A stretch of 64,000 nucleotides of DNA, from contig JANTQF010000003.1 of the NCBI GenBank assembly GCA_032988165.1, forward strand, positions 1 through 64,000, written 5' to 3'. Numbering within the stretch: position 1 is the first letter of the stretch; each line of letters opens with the position of its first letter. Made by a program: the position numbers and the translations under genes. Below are positions 34,133 through 48,190 of this stretch, piece by piece. The DNA comes from Emmonsiellopsis sp. PD_33 (Eukaryota; Ascomycota; Eurotiomycetes; Onygenales; Ajellomycetaceae). The notes under the pieces were generated by a model. The model did no database searches. It was not told the origin of the DNA and worked only from the letters and a program-made list of their open reading frames with translations.

Positions 34133-37100
34133 ATGAATTCTAAATTATAGAATACCTCTATTAGAGCCTACAATCAGGGCCCTAATGATATTTATTAACT
34201 ATTACCTGAACTATAGGATGTTATTTAATGGATACTTCATCTAATTCCTACTGATAAAGTTCTAGGAGTATAGAATAGCATCCTTTAAGTCATCTTATAT
34301 AACTATAAGGCTACAACAGAGTAAATAAGAAATACTATCTATCATGAGAATATACAATTCATTTAGATGAATAAGAAATTCATTATAAAGTTAGTAGATA
34401 ATCTACATAACATCTGAATCTAAAATAATGCTCTTGAAGAGAAACTTATTAATACACACTGTAATCAGGTGAACTTAGAATTAATCCTGCACAACTAGAT
34501 CTTCAATCTCTAATATCAGGTAAGGAAATGATCTAATAGTTCCTTTCTATCTATATAAATTACTGATAGACTGATCATTCTTATACTGAATATTAGCACT
34601 CTAACTGAACATGATTTATCATTAAGATAGATAGCTAAATGAAGAGATAACAATTAGAGAAATGAATTACTTACTTTAAAGTATATTAAAACATCTGAGA
34701 TAATAAAACCCTTGATGTATGATGAACTGTGTAAGGATGATGCAGCTATGTAATGAGTTACTAAGATAGAAGCTTACTTTTAGAATAAGTAGAAGCTCAT
34801 AGGAAAGAACCCTATAAGTTGTTAGAAGGCCTTTAGGGGTACTAACCTACTTTATGGGAGTGCTAAAAATCTTTGAAAAAGTCTTAAGAAACTCTATTTG
34901 AATGATCTACTCAACTACTTCCTTTCTAAATTATAGAAGGATTTTGTATACTGGGTTATTAGAAACTTCAAAGAACTAGATATTAATATAAAGTATAATA
35001 AATAATTCATAGATCTTCATTAAATTAAGAATCTGATATCATACTATGCTGATTTTAATAGATTATATAATAAGATAACTCTATAACTTCTATCTTAAAA
35101 TCTACTGGATTTCTTTATTATATTTACATCTAATGTTATGAAAAGTGAATGGAATTATTTAGATATTCATCTGAAGACTGTTTAGAAAGCCTATGACATT
35201 CTTTTTTATTAAAAGATTACTCTGAAGTATTTAAATTTAGTAAACTACACTTTCAGGAACATACATACTTCTATGGCAGTATTATATAATCCTGATGCTA
35301 TAAATATCAATCTTAATGTGATTATTGAAGCTCTGAATCCTCTGAAGAAGAACAGCTAAGTCTGGAAATTATGATGTAAGAGATATAAAGCCTGTTTTTA
35401 TTATAATTATCTAAATTATAGTATTCAGACTTGCCCCACAAATTCTAAGAATAAGAAAGTAAAAAACTCATAGAATCAGTAAATTCTGAGGTACTTACTA
35501 ATTAATTGTAGAAAGTCTTATAGGTTTCTGAACTAAAGGACCTACATGATCTACTAAATTCTATAAATATGAGATAATAATTAATAGAATTAAGAAAGAA
35601 AGTTAACAAATTAGGGAAATATTTAAATATAGTTAGAGGGAGATTATTAATATATTTAGACCTTATTGAAACTAACTATATGATGCTCATTCAAGCTCTA
35701 GCTGATATAAGCACTTTCATGATTTATATTAGAAATCATATCTTATACTAATTACTAGAGGTCTTACATGTGAAGGACTCTAAATGGGTAAAACTTCTGA
35801 ACAAAAAATGAATCCTCTTACCTATCTAAATCAAATTCTTCTTGTACTTTAGGAGATGGTTCTGTTAGATTTAGATGTATAAGCTTGCTAATATTAAATA
35901 TAATCTCATCTTAGAATTAGATTGATTTAAATAGTTTAACCTAAATATTAATTGAGCAATATACTGCATGAGATTAACTAATAGAAAGAAAAAGATTCAT
36001 AAAATTCTTCCTCATAATATGTAATGTATATTTAGTGCTTCTCAGGTTAAAGACCTTAATCTCATGATGTCTCATCAGATATATTAAATAGACTGTAAGG
36101 GTCATATGGAGATGATGTTGTATATTATATAAAAAAAGGATAAACCTGAGAAATCACCTGCATTAATTAATTTGAGGGAAGAGAAATGTATGAAAGCCCT
36201 ACTATTCAAGTATAATGATATTTTCTGAACTACCTTGCTATTGAAGTTACTACCTAAATGAGAATTCATTCATAAGATTAACATTAAGAACTTATAACTA
36301 ATTAATATTAATATGTATCCTCTTTTATAGGTACATTTAAAGGAACAGCAACAGCAGATTAAAGAACTACTGAAATAAGGTCTCATATAGCTCTCCTCAA
36401 GTTTATGAGAGTTTTCAGTGCTTTTTACAAAGAAACCCTATAATGAATGATACATATATATTGATTATTAGATACTCAACTTAATTATAGAAAAGAATAG
36501 TTATTTTCTCCTGTGAATTCAACAGTAGCTTGACACCATGAGTAATGTAAAATATCTTATGAAGATTAACTTTTTATCTAACTTCTATTAAGTTTGCATG
36601 GAAGAGATATTTATTCTGAAGACCATCTTTAATATCTAATAGAGTAAATTTAAGTAGACTATATTATTAATAGATCTTATAAATATATCTACTATATTTT
36701 AGATGATAATAAATACTATTCTATAAGAAGAAAATAGTTATTAATATCTAGTATATCTAAATGATATTCTAATTTTCTCCAACTCATATAAAGAGCATCT
36801 CAAGTATGTTGAATATGTTCTCTTAATGCTGAAGGCACATAAGCTCTATATAAAACCCTTAAAATATTAATTTAAGATATAGGAAATAGAGTTTAAAGGT
36901 CACATTATTAGAAGAGGAAAGATCAGACCTCTGCTCAAGAAAATTGAAATGATTTTAAATTAGTTGAGACTGTAAAACATCCATTATATCAGACAGTTCT
37001 TAGACCTCATATCATACTATTATTACTTCATGAAGGGGTTTACTGCTCTGGCAGCTCCTCTATCAGATCTACTAAAGGAAATAGATGAATTATTACATAA

Positions 37101-39130
37101 AAAGAGATTTCAATTAATAGTTTAAAACACATCATGTGAGGAAGCCTTCATCAGGCTGTATGAATATATAATAACCTTACCTATTCTTATACAGCTAAAT
37201 CAGATAAAAGCTTTTATAATTGAGATTAATGCCTCTGAGTGGGCAATTAGATGTATTCTATTGCAAGAAGGTCTAAATGAGAAGCTCCACCTAGTTGCAT
37301 ATAATGAGTAAAAGCTCTTAGACACTGAACTGAACTATTCAGTACATAAGAAAGAACTTCTTATGATATAATATATTCTATGCATATAGTACTGATACAT
37401 CAAAAATAATCAGCAGATAATAGTAGTTATAAATCATGAGAGTCTTATATATCTTCATATTATAAAACATTCATTAAAGTATTTAATATAATGAGTATCT
37501 GAGTTCTAAGAATACAATATCCTTCTTAAATATTGTAAGAGAATAGAAGCAATTATTCTCAACATCATTAATTATAGACCTAACTTTATAGAAGAAAGTC
37601 TTATAAATCTTATATAGAGAAAGATCATTCTGAACACCATTGAGGATTTAGATAAAATAAAATGATATAAGGCTATACTCAAATAACTTAGTGTAAATGA
37701 AAAATTAAAGAATCTGAAATTTACATGTGTCATTAAGAAGATGTGTGGTCTCATGAAGCTGGGAAAATTAGAGGATGATATTATACTATATTATAACCTT
37801 AATTACACTAAGGCTCCTTATTTTGAGCCTCTATTTTACTGAGACTTAGTTGCTTGATTACACTGTAAGTTTGGACATCTTAGAAGTCCTGGCTTGCTGA
37901 GTGTCTTATAAATGTGTGTCTACTAGCTGAGTATGAAAAATGATATTCAAAATTTTATAAAGTAATATCTAAATTACTAGATAATATAAAGCTCTAAGTT
38001 AGGGCTGAAGTGTGAAGAAGTGCAGCATCAGATTAGTAATATAATTTAGTCTTTTAAATATTAGGGGATTAATCTTATAGGCATTCTCTCTTATATGCTA
38101 AATGAGAATCACTGAATTATCATAGCCATCAATTATATAACTAGCTGGCCTCTGGTAAAAGCTGTTCTCAATATAATGGAGGAAATAGTTGCTCAGTTTT
38201 TATATGAAGATATTTACACAAACTATAGCATACTATAAAAGATTCTAATGAATAATAGGGTAAATCTAGTGAGAAAGAGTATCAGGCACTTCATGATGCA
38301 ACTACAGATAAAGTACTGTATGATAATGCCTTACTATCTACATACTAATGGAAAGGTGGAGAGACTAAATGAGATTTTAGGTTAGATACTAATAAAATAT
38401 CTTATAGAGAAGTTAATGAAATTGTGAGATAAATATCTTCTATAGATACTTTTTATAATATAAATTTATTAATATTTTATTATAAAATGCTTGCTATTCT
38501 ATCTTTTGTACAGCCTATAATCTTGTATCCCAGAGGATGTATCTGATTTGATGGGGAAGGATCTAGTAATAGATGATACTAAATTAAGAATAAAAGCTAT
38601 TACAAATATATAGACTTAGATAAATAAGTTACTACTTAATTATATAATCTATTTGAAAAGAATTAGAAATTCTCTTATAATGAAGAGTAGCATCAAGGAA
38701 GGATAATAAGTCCTCATCTAAAATAAGAGGCCTGAAAAATTTCAGCTAAGATAGTTTAAGCTGTATTAGATGATAAAAGCTCACCCACTTGACATATATG
38801 TACTTAAGAAATTAAAGGGCTAAGTCCTATAATATCTCATTAATGACTTATAACTGATAGAGGCTGAAATAGATAATTCTAAGAAATTATAGTTATTTAC
38901 AGTGATTTCATCCATACTAAAGAAAAAGAGCATCACAATTAAGAAGCCCTTAAAGATTAGAGAAATCATTAATGTATACAAATCAGATGATATCACTTAT
39001 TTGAAGCTTTTAACTATCACATGAAAGGAATGAGAGGCCTTAGAAGCTACAGAGTACTTATATAAACTAATAAGTAATGAAATAATAGTAGGTTATATGA
39101 TTCTTAGGTATTATTAGTATCAGAGAAATA
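34133..39130 (+). pseudogene. gag-pol of element A
   Basis: The gag ATG is at 34133. A zinc-knuckle remnant sits near 35385-35430, the slip site at 35461-35467, the protease region near 35700 (ADIST where copy C keeps ADTGI), RT with YLND (36754-36765, a G-to-A change from YLDD), RNase H near 37222 (INASEWAIRCILLQ) and integrase near 38060-38376 (NENHWIIIAINYITSWPL and HTNGKVERLNEIL). Pol is in the -1 frame relative to gag throughout. Domain order PR-RT-RH-INT is that of Ty3/gypsy. Dozens of stops make it non-coding now. Confidence 0.85.
35461..35467 (+). promoter_or_regulatory. -1 ribosomal frameshift slip site, element A
   Basis: A AAA AAC in gag phase (GTA AAA AAC), exactly 442 codons after the gag start and at the gag/pol frame change. 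Confidence 0.65.
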
Positions 39131-39690
39131 TTATTAGTATCAGAGAGGAGGCTAGAAAAAACAAAAAGAAAAATATAATTAACTTGCATGTGAGTTAGAT
39201 TACAGGAATTAGGATTCAGAGAGGAATTTAACTGTCTATATCAGTTTATCTATAAAATTTATAGAGGATGAATCTTTAGAAGTATCAGTAGACATACTGA
39301 ATTAAGTCAATGAAGTTTAAGAAAACATCTGAGAGTTAGGTAAAATTAGCTTCTTAGAACTATTTATTATAGTAATTTGAACTGATAGAGTTATATGACA
39401 GTATAATTACATGAGGTAGAGAATAGATGTATAAATGTATGCTCTTTACTAAACCTAGTCATTTTTATTATTATTTTATTTCTATAATTTCCTTTATATG
39501 GGTGTGATGTTCTTTTTAAATGGTTAGTAGAAGTTGCATGAGTTAGAAAGAGAAAACTGGAAAATATGATCTCATATTTTTAGACTATAGAACTATAAGA
39601 GCTATTCCCTGGAAATCTAACTACATGCATGAAAAAGAGAAATAAACAAGAATTTTAAAATTATAGAAAATTTTTTTTGAGGAGAACCCA
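39131..39690 (+). other. Gap between pol and the antisense frame, element A
   Basis: A short plus-strand stretch in the third frame (39235-39400) stays coding-like in A, B and C, with FIEDES and VDILN near its start. The rest is AT-rich with an A8 run near the antisense frame's end. The function is unknown; it could be a pol C-terminal extension that shifted frame or a separate small frame. Confidence 0.35.
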
Positions 39691-41467
39691 TGTGAACTTA
39701 AAGCTCAGAGTCCTTAAGAATATTATAGTGACACTGGAGGACATATATGATCTTCTCTATTTTAACTAAAGTATAGGCAATCTCCTGCAAGTTGACAGCA
39801 GGCAAATAATTAGATAAGATAATGTACTGGTTTCACACTATTCTACAGGAAAATATCATAGTAATAAGTGAAGAGGTTGAAAAGAGTAATATAAAAGCTG
39901 TAGAGGTAACAGCCATGTAAGAGATCTCATAAGATAAACTAAGGTCAGTTATGTAGGAGCTGAAGGCAATGCACAGGGTAGAAGTCTGCAGAGAAAGAGT
40001 AAGAACTATTTTAGCTAAATTAGAAGTCTATATGAAAGTAAGAGAGACAATTAAGTAAGTAGGAAGAGAGAACTTCAGATGTAAAGAAAAAGAAGAAATC
40101 TCCAGAGCTTTTCTGAGGACCTTATAATAATAGGAGTAATTTACTGAGAAGTTAGAATTGCATGAATCAAGTAACTATAATAAGAGAGAGCTTATAATAC
40201 AGCTTGCAGTGTTTTATCTGGCTATTCCAGAGATAGTAAGTACAGGTATAGACACCCTTGCATGAGAGGAGAAATAGAATGTATAATTAAAAAAGACTCA
40301 GACTATTAGTATAGCATTTATATGAGATATTAGCTTTATAACTGTAATAATACATTAGTACAGTGTCTGAGTTCAGATAACTATCATTAAAAGACTTATA
40401 TTATAGAATGAGATCTTCCATCAGAGTTCATTACAGTGAGTAGAGGAGATTTAAGCTATACTTCTTATAATAGGGGTTCAGAAGGAACTTGAGGTTAACA
40501 AAGAATCTATAATAGCTTGATAGGCTCACATAGAGGGGGATAGTCTTGCACATGAGAAGGCTAGAGTTATAGTAGCACTTGAAGAGTCCTACTATTATAC
40601 TAAAATTCTTTAGTCTAATCTTATTAGAGATGATACTAAGACTCTCATAAAACTTACAGTATATATATAAAGCTACAGCACAGTCAGGGAAGTAAGTATT
40701 ATCATATTACATAAAGAGGTGTAGCTTGTTGATGTTGAGCTTCAGAGGTAAAGAAGACTTTAAATGTATAGAAAGATGAGGTTTAAATTAGATATTTATA
40801 GAATAGTTATAGATAATAGTTTAGATAGATCTGCAAGAGCTAGATGAGAGAGTTATAAAATTAAAGCTCATATAGGTAGAGGAGAAATTAACATTGAGAG
40901 CCTTTATAGTTCAGTAGTCTTAGATAATGATATTTGCAGGAAAAATTATTAATATAGAGATTATAGAATAAGCTTTAAAAACTTATGAAGATTAAGCTCT
41001 GCAGCTGCATCAATATCTTCCTCATTATTAGAGAAGAAGAAGAGGCTATTACAGGCAAAGTCAACATCTTTACTAATAAGGTTGTGTAAATCCTGTAACT
41101 CTTCATTATTCATATAATAAGGGAGCTGAGCTTGCACCTTACACAGGAAATGAATTATAATAGTATTACTAGTATATGTAAGGTGGAGGTCTGATATCAT
41201 ATAAGCCTACTTAATAAACTAGCTATGAAGGAGGGAGCCATCAGTGAGATTAGATCACATGCAAGGACAGTCTTGTGAAGCTTCATATTTATTAAAAAGG
41301 TCTAGCCTGAGGGTTGAGAATAATATATTAACTATTGAGAGAAAATCTTTATCTTCTAAAAAGATAATGTATGAGTAATTTCAACTCTAGGTTTTCATGC
41401 ACTTACTTAGGAGATCTACTATAGAGAGATAAAATATGAGGTATTTACCAGGAGTTAACATCTTCAT
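39690..41467 (-). pseudogene. Antisense accessory reading frame of element A
   Basis: The ATG at 41467 (minus) reads MKMLTPGKY and continues LLSKCMKT, FLEDKDFLSIVNILFS, AYMISDLHLTYTSNTIIIHF, LCKVQAQLPYY, NNEELQDLHNLISKDVDF and NAAAELNLHKF-type sequence (here DAAAELNLHKF), then a cysteine-containing second half. The intact tail from 41200 to 40961 is 79 codons without a stop. The only breaks are TAA/TAG/TGA codons of the RIP type. It lies opposite to gag-pol and just inside the 3' LTR. I do not recognise the family. Confidence 0.65.
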
Positions 41468-41722
41468 GTGGGATAGACAAAATGAGCACAGGAGGAGTTG
41501 TGTGATGATATGAGAGACTATTAGAATAAAACTCATATAAGAAGAGGCAAGAGAGTCTACTTGTACATAAGGGGTTATTTTTCTTTGGAGGATGAAGCTG
41601 TGAGAGGTTTGTTTTATATGAGAAGAAGGAGTTACTCAGTATTATAGCTAAATCAGATTAGTATGATCAGTAAATTATATAATTCTACCTTAAGTGACTG
41701 TCTTTAGGGTGAAGTCAAGTTT

Positions 41723-41734
41723 AGTGGGAGAGGA
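41723..41734 (+). promoter_or_regulatory. Polypurine tract of element A
   Basis: AGTGGGAGAGGA directly abuts the 3' LTR at 41735, the expected position for the plus-strand primer. The same tract, with minor changes, precedes the 3' LTR of B, C, D and E. Confidence 0.8.
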
Positions 41735-41908
41735 TGTGGTTTTCAGGATCATATGACCAGTTCATATGATTATATATAGCTCTATTATGCCATCTAGTGC
41801 TACTACATACTACACTCTTTTTCATACTATAGTCTTGCCTATTTCATTGTAGATAATTGCATGATCTTTTTAATAACTTTCATACAATCAGACACCTTCA
41901 GAATCACA
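41735..41908 (+). repeat. 3' LTR of element A
   Basis: 174 bp, TGTGGTTTTCAGGATCA...GAATCACA, followed by TAGC. Confidence 0.9.
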
Positions 41909-42629
41909 TAGCTGCTACAAGTAATATACTGTTAATTTTTAATATATCTGATGTTCAGTATGTCTAAGTTTAGTTAGAACAGCTGCTTCTCTAATGTCTA
42001 TCCCTACTAAGTTTATTCTGAATGAAAGTTATATTTACTCTGATTGTAATTATTAGCTTCTAAACTTCTAATATAAGTATTATAATAGGTGTTAAGCTAC
42101 CTATAGAGCTCTAGTTAGATCTAATATTATTACTATTACTCAGATACTTTTACTTTACACTAATTATAATCTTAAATCTCTGCCTGACTACTAAAGTGAT
42201 CATTGCATTGCCTGTAAAAAGAAAGCTAGAGTCAGAGTAATTATTAAATATATTATATGTAATATCTCTTTATTAAATTATTATAAGAGATACTGTCAGA
42301 ACTACTGAAATATTACTATTATTTATTATTATAAAGATTGTAGTTTTAAGCTTCTTTCTAATAACTAATTCAGTTATTATCTGAACTACTATAATAATAG
42401 AGGTTTTTATAGTGCTTTTCTATATTTTATCTGTAATATCTATCTTTAGCATTTTAATAATTCTCTAATAGTTGATATGAATGTCATTTAATACTCTATC
42501 TGCTCTATACTTAGTATTTCATCTATTCTTATATTATTATCTAATACTACCTACTGGGAACCTCTAAATCTTAAATGTATGAATAAAGTCTATTCTGCAT
42601 GTAATACTTTATTTTCAACTTCTAAGTTA
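41909..42629. other. Spacer between elements A and B (older AT-rich DNA)
   Basis: 721 bp, no CG. A plus-strand frame around 42200-42350 carries spaced cysteines (HCIACKKKARV, RYCQNYWNI, YKDCSFKLL), hinting at a decayed zinc-finger protein of an older transposon. It cannot be identified. It ends with GTTA, the target-site copy of B. Confidence 0.4.
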
Positions 42630-42803
42630 TATGGTTTTCAGAATTACATGACTAGTTTATATGATTATATATAGCTCTATCATGTTACTTAGTGCTATTA
42701 CATACTACATCTTTTTTCATACTACAGTCTTATCTATTTCATTATATATAATTATATGATCTTTTCCATAGCTTTTATATAAATAGACACCTTTAAAATC
42801 ACA
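42630..42803 (+). repeat. 5' LTR of element B
   Basis: 174 bp, TATGGTTTTCAGAATTACATG...AAATCACA, preceded by GTTA. Confidence 0.9.
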
Positions 42804-43211
42804 TCTAATAGTATGTCTAAACACTGATTATTCATACAGCTAAATAATATGACTTTCTACTAATAAGATAGCTCATCATACTACATCAGATAATTCTATA
42901 AAATCACCTGAGATTCATCAGAAAACACCCTTACAAAATAGAATATAAATACTATATAGCTGAATGTAAAGTCATATAATCTAACTCTAGATAAATAATA
43001 TAGTTATATATAAATAATAGTAATCTTAGCAATTTCTTAAGATAAGAGAGAGATAGCTAGTAATTCCAGAGAAGACTACATTCCTCATCATATAAATATA
43101 AAAATCTCAAGAATATCTACTAAAATAAGAGATAAAAGTAACATTCTTAAACCTTTTCTATAATAATCTTTCTTATCTTCCTATGAGCTGAAAATCTCTC
43201 ATAATATAATA

Positions 43212-46200
43212 ATAAATCTCAAACTATAGAATACCTCCATTAGAGCTTACAACTAGAGCTCTAGTAATATTCATTAATTATTACCTAAATTATAGAATAT
43301 CATTTAATAGATGCTTTATCTGATCTTTACTAATAAAGTCTCAGAAGTATAGAATAGTATTCTTCAAGCTATCTTATATGATTATAAGGTTACAATAAAG
43401 CAGATGAAAGATATCATCTATTATAAGAATATATAATTTATTCAGATAAATAAGAAATTTATTATAAAGTTAGTAGATGATTTACATAACATCTAAATTC
43501 AAAATAATACTCTTAAGGAGGAACTCATTAATATACATTATAATTAGATGAGTTTAGAATCAATTCTATATGACTAAATCTTTAATCTCTAATATTAAGT
43601 AAAAAAATAATCTAATAGTTTCTTTCTATTTATATAAATTACTAATAGATCAATCATCCTTATATCAGACATTAGCACTCTAATTGAATATAATCTACTA
43701 TCAGGGCAAACAGCCAAGTAAAGGGATGATAATTGGGGGAATGAATTACCTACTTTAGAATATATTAAAACATCTAAAATGATAAAATCCTTAACATATA
43801 ATAAGTTATATAAGAATGACATAGCTGTACAATGAGTTATTAAGATAGAAGCTTACTTTTAGAATAAGTAGGAACTTATAGGAAAGAACTCTATAAGTCA
43901 TTAGAAGGCCTTTAGAGATACTAACTTACTTTATAAGAGTGTTAAAAATCTTTGAAAAAGTTTTAAGAAACTCTATTCAGATGATCCATTCAACTACTTT
44001 CTCTCTAAATTATAGGAGGATTTTGCACATTAAATTATTAAGAACTTTAAAAAACTAAATACTAATATAAAGTATAATAAATAATTTATAGATCTTTACT
44101 AAATCAAAAACCTAATATTATACTATGCTAATTTCAATAGGTTATATAATAAGGTAACCCTACAATTTCTACCTCAGAACTTACTAGATTTCTTTATTAT
44201 ATTTATATTTAATGTCATGAAAAGCAAATGAAATCATTTGGATGTTCACTTAAAAACTATTTAAAAAGCCTATAATATTCTTTTTCATTAGAAAATTACT
44301 CTAAAGTATTTAAACTTAGTAAACTACACTTTCAGAAACACACATACTTCTATAGCAGTGCCACATAATTCTAACATCATGAATATTAATCTTAATGTAA
44401 TCATTAAAGCTCCAAATCCTCTAAAAAAGAACAGCTAAGCCTGGAAACTATAATATAAGAGATATAAGACTTATTTTTATTATAGTTACCTGAATCACAG
44501 CATTCAGACTTGCCTCATAAATCCTAAGAATAAGGAAGCAAAAAACTTATAAGATTAGTAAGTTCTGAAACACTCACTAATTAGTTGTGAAAAGCCTTAC
44601 AGGTTTTCAAGCTAAAAAACCTGCATGATCTACTAGATTCTATAAATATAGAATAATAATTAATAGAATTAAGGAAGAAAGCTGAGAAATTAAGAGAACA
44701 TTTAAATATAATTAAAGAGGATTTACTAATATATTCAGATCTTATTAGAACTAACTATATAGTACTCATCTGAGTACTAGCTAATACAGGCACTTCCACA
44801 GTCTACATTAGAGATTATATCTTATGCTAATTACTAGAGACCTCACACATGAAGGACTCTAAGTGAGTAAAACTTTCAGATAAAAAATGAATCCTCTTAC
44901 CTATTCAAATCAAATTTCCTCTGTACTTTAGAGGATAATTCTGTTGAATCTAAGCATACAAGCTTGCTAATATTAAATATAATCTCATTTTAGAATTAGA
45001 TTGATTCAAACAATTTAACCTAAATATCAATTAAATAATATACTATATAAGATTAACTAACAGAAAGAAAAAGATTCATAAAATTCTTTCTTATAATATG
45101 TAACATACATTTAATACTCCTCAGATTGAGGATCTCAATTTCATGATATTCTATCAGATATATTGAATGAGTTATAAAGGTCATGTAGAGATAATATTAT
45201 ATATTATATAATAAAAGAATAAACCTGGGAAACTACTCATACTAATTAATTTGAGAGAAGAGAAATATATAAAAACTCTACTATTTAAATATAGTAATAT
45301 CTTCTGAACTGCCTTGCTACTAAAGTTATTACCTGAATGAGAATTCATTCATAAGATCAACATCAAGAACTTACAATTAATTAATATTAATATATATTCT
45401 CTCTTATAGGTGCATTTAGAAGAACAGTAACAATAGATTAAAGAATTACTAAAATAAAGTCTCATATGACTTTTCTTAAGTTCATGGGGGTTTCCAGTGC
45501 TTTTTATGAAGAAATTCTATAGCAAATAGTATATATATATCAACTATTAGGCACTTAACTTAATTATAGAAAAGAATAGCTATCTCCTCCTACAAATTTA
45601 ATAGCAGCTTGATACTATAGGTAATATAAAATATCTTATAAAGATTAATCTTTTATCTAGCTTCTATTAAGTTTGCATGGGAGAAATATCTATTCTAAAG
45701 ACTACTTTTAATACTTAATGAGGTAAATTTAAGTGGATCACACTACTAATAAGTCTTATAAATATACTTATTATATTTCAGATGATGATGAATACTATCC
45801 TGCAAGAAGAAAATAACTACTAATATCTAATATATTTAGATGACATTTTAATCTTTTCTAATTTATATAAAGAGTATCTCAAACATATTAAATATGTTCT
45901 CTCAATACTGAAGGCACACAAACTCTATATGAAACCCTTAAAATGTTAATTTAGAACACAGGAAATAAAGTTTATGAGTCACATTATTAGGAGAGAGAAG
46001 ATTAGACTCTTGCCCAAGAAAATTAAAGCAATTTCAAATTAACTAAGGCTATAAAATATTCATTATATTAGATAGTTTTTAAATCTTATATTATATTATC
46101 ATTACTTTATGAAGGGGTTCATTACTCTAGCAGCTCCTCTATCAGATTTACTGAAGAAGATAGATGAGCTATTATACAAAAAGAAATTTTAATTAATAAT

Positions 46201-48190
46201 TTAGAATATATCATGTGAGAAAGCCTTTATCAGGCTATATAAATATATGATAACCTCATCTATCCTCATATAATTAGACTAGATAAAAGCTTTTATAATT
46301 AAGATTAATGCCTCTAAGTAGGCAATTAGGTGCATTCTATTGTAAGAAGGTCTAAATGGGAAGCTCCACCCAGTTGCATATAATAGGTGAAAGCTCTTAG
46401 ATGTTAAACTGAATTATTCAGTATATAAGAAAGAACTTCTTGCAATATAGTATATCCTGCACATATAGTACTAATACATTAAAAATAATTAGCAGATAAT
46501 AGTAATTATAAATCATAAGAATTTTATATATCTTTATATTATAAAACATCTATTAAAGTATTTAGTATAATAAGTATTTAAGTTCTAAGAATACAACATC
46601 CTTCTCAAATATTATAAGGGAATAAAAGTAGTTATTCTTAACACTATTAATTGTAGATCTAACTTTATGAAAGAGGATCCTATAAACCTTATATAGAGAG
46701 AGATTATTCTGAATGCCATTAAGAATTTAAATGAAATAGAATAATATAAGACTATATTTAAATGATTTAATATAAATGAAAAGCTGAAGGATCTGAAACT
46801 TATATATATCATTATAAAGATATATAATCTTATAAAGTTAAGAAAATTAGAGGATGATATTATACTATATTATAATTTTAATTATACTAAGACTTCCTAT
46901 TTTAAGCCTCTATTTTATTAAAACTTAGTTATCTAATTACATTATGAGTTCAGACATTTTAGGAGTCCCAGCCTGCTGAGCATCTTGTAAATGCATACCT
47001 ACTAATTAGGCATAAAGAATAATATTTAAGATTTTATAAAGTAGTATCTGAACTACTAGATGATATAGAGCTCTAAGTTAGAGCTAAAGTGTGAAGAAAT
47101 ATAACATCAGATTAATAATATAATTTAACTTTTTAAATGTTAGGGGATTAATCTCATCAGCATTCTTCCTTACATACTAAATGAGAATCACTAGATTATC
47201 ACAGCTATTAATTATATAACTAACTGGCCTCTGATGAAAGCTGTTTCTAATATGATAGAGGAAATAATTACCTAGTTTTTATATAAAGATATTTATATAA
47301 ACTATAGTATGTTACAAGAGATTTTAATAGATAATAGGGTAAATCTAGTGGAAGAAGGTATCAGGCACTTTATAGTATAATTATAGATAAAGTATCATAT
47401 AATAATACCTTACCACCTGCATACTAATGGAAAGATGGAGAGACTGAATGAGATCCTGGATTAAATACTAATAAAATATTTCATAAGGAAGCTAATAAGG
47501 TTATAAGATGAATATCTTCTATAAATACTTTTTATAATATAGATTCATTAATATTTCATTATAAAGTACTTATTATTCTATCTTTTATATAGTCTATAAC
47601 CTCACATCCTGAAGGATACATCTAATTTAGTGGGAGAGAATCTAATAATAAATGATATCAAATTAAGAATAAAAGCTATTATAAACATGCAGGCTCAGGC
47701 AAATAAGTTATTACTTAATCATATAATTCATTTAAAAAGGATTAGAGATTCTCTTGTGATAAAGAGTAGCATCAAGAAAGAACAATAAGTCCTCATCTGA
47801 AATGAGAGGCCTAAAAAATTTCAACTAAAATGATTTGAGCTATATCAGGTGATAAAAGCTCACCCACTTGACATATATATATTTAAGGAACTAGGAGGCT
47901 GAGTCCTATGACATTTCATTAATAGCTTATAACTAATGAAGACTGAAATAGATAATTCTAAGAAATTATAATTATTTATAATAATATTATTCATACTAAA
48001 GAAAAAGGGCATTATAATTGAGAAACTCTTAAAAGTTAGAGAAATTATTAATATATATAAACTAAATAACATTACTTACTTGAAGCTTTCAACTATCATA
48101 TAAAAAGAATGAGAGGCCTTGAAAGCTGCAGAGCATTCATGCAAATTAATAAATAATAAAATAATAATAAGCTATATAATCCTTAGATGT
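43212..48190 (+). pseudogene. gag-pol of element B
   Basis: The gag start codon is now ATA (43212). The slip site is at 44540-44546, again 442 codons downstream. RT keeps the intact YLDDILIFS (about 45830-45860), the best-preserved polymerase centre in the window. Integrase HTNGKMERLNEIL is near 47420. Stops are RIP-type. Confidence 0.82.
44540..44546 (+). promoter_or_regulatory. -1 ribosomal frameshift slip site, element B
   Basis: A AAA AAC in gag phase (GCA AAA AAC) at exactly the same distance from the gag start as in A, C and D. Confidence 0.65.

Larger units (their letters stand above)
33551..41908 (+). mobile_element. Ty3/gypsy LTR retrotransposon A (RIP-degraded, full length)
   Basis: 8358 bp, plus orientation, with 174-bp LTRs. 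Its target-site copies are CAGC (33547-33550) and TAGC (41909-41912), differing by one C/T transition as RIP would produce. The order is LTR, leader, gag, slip site, pol in the -1 frame, a gap, an antisense reading frame, the polypurine tract AGTGGGAGAGGA and the LTR. A 21-bp tandem duplication near 39105-39150 (TTATTAGTATCAGAG twice) explains its extra length relative to the other copies. Confidence 0.92.
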
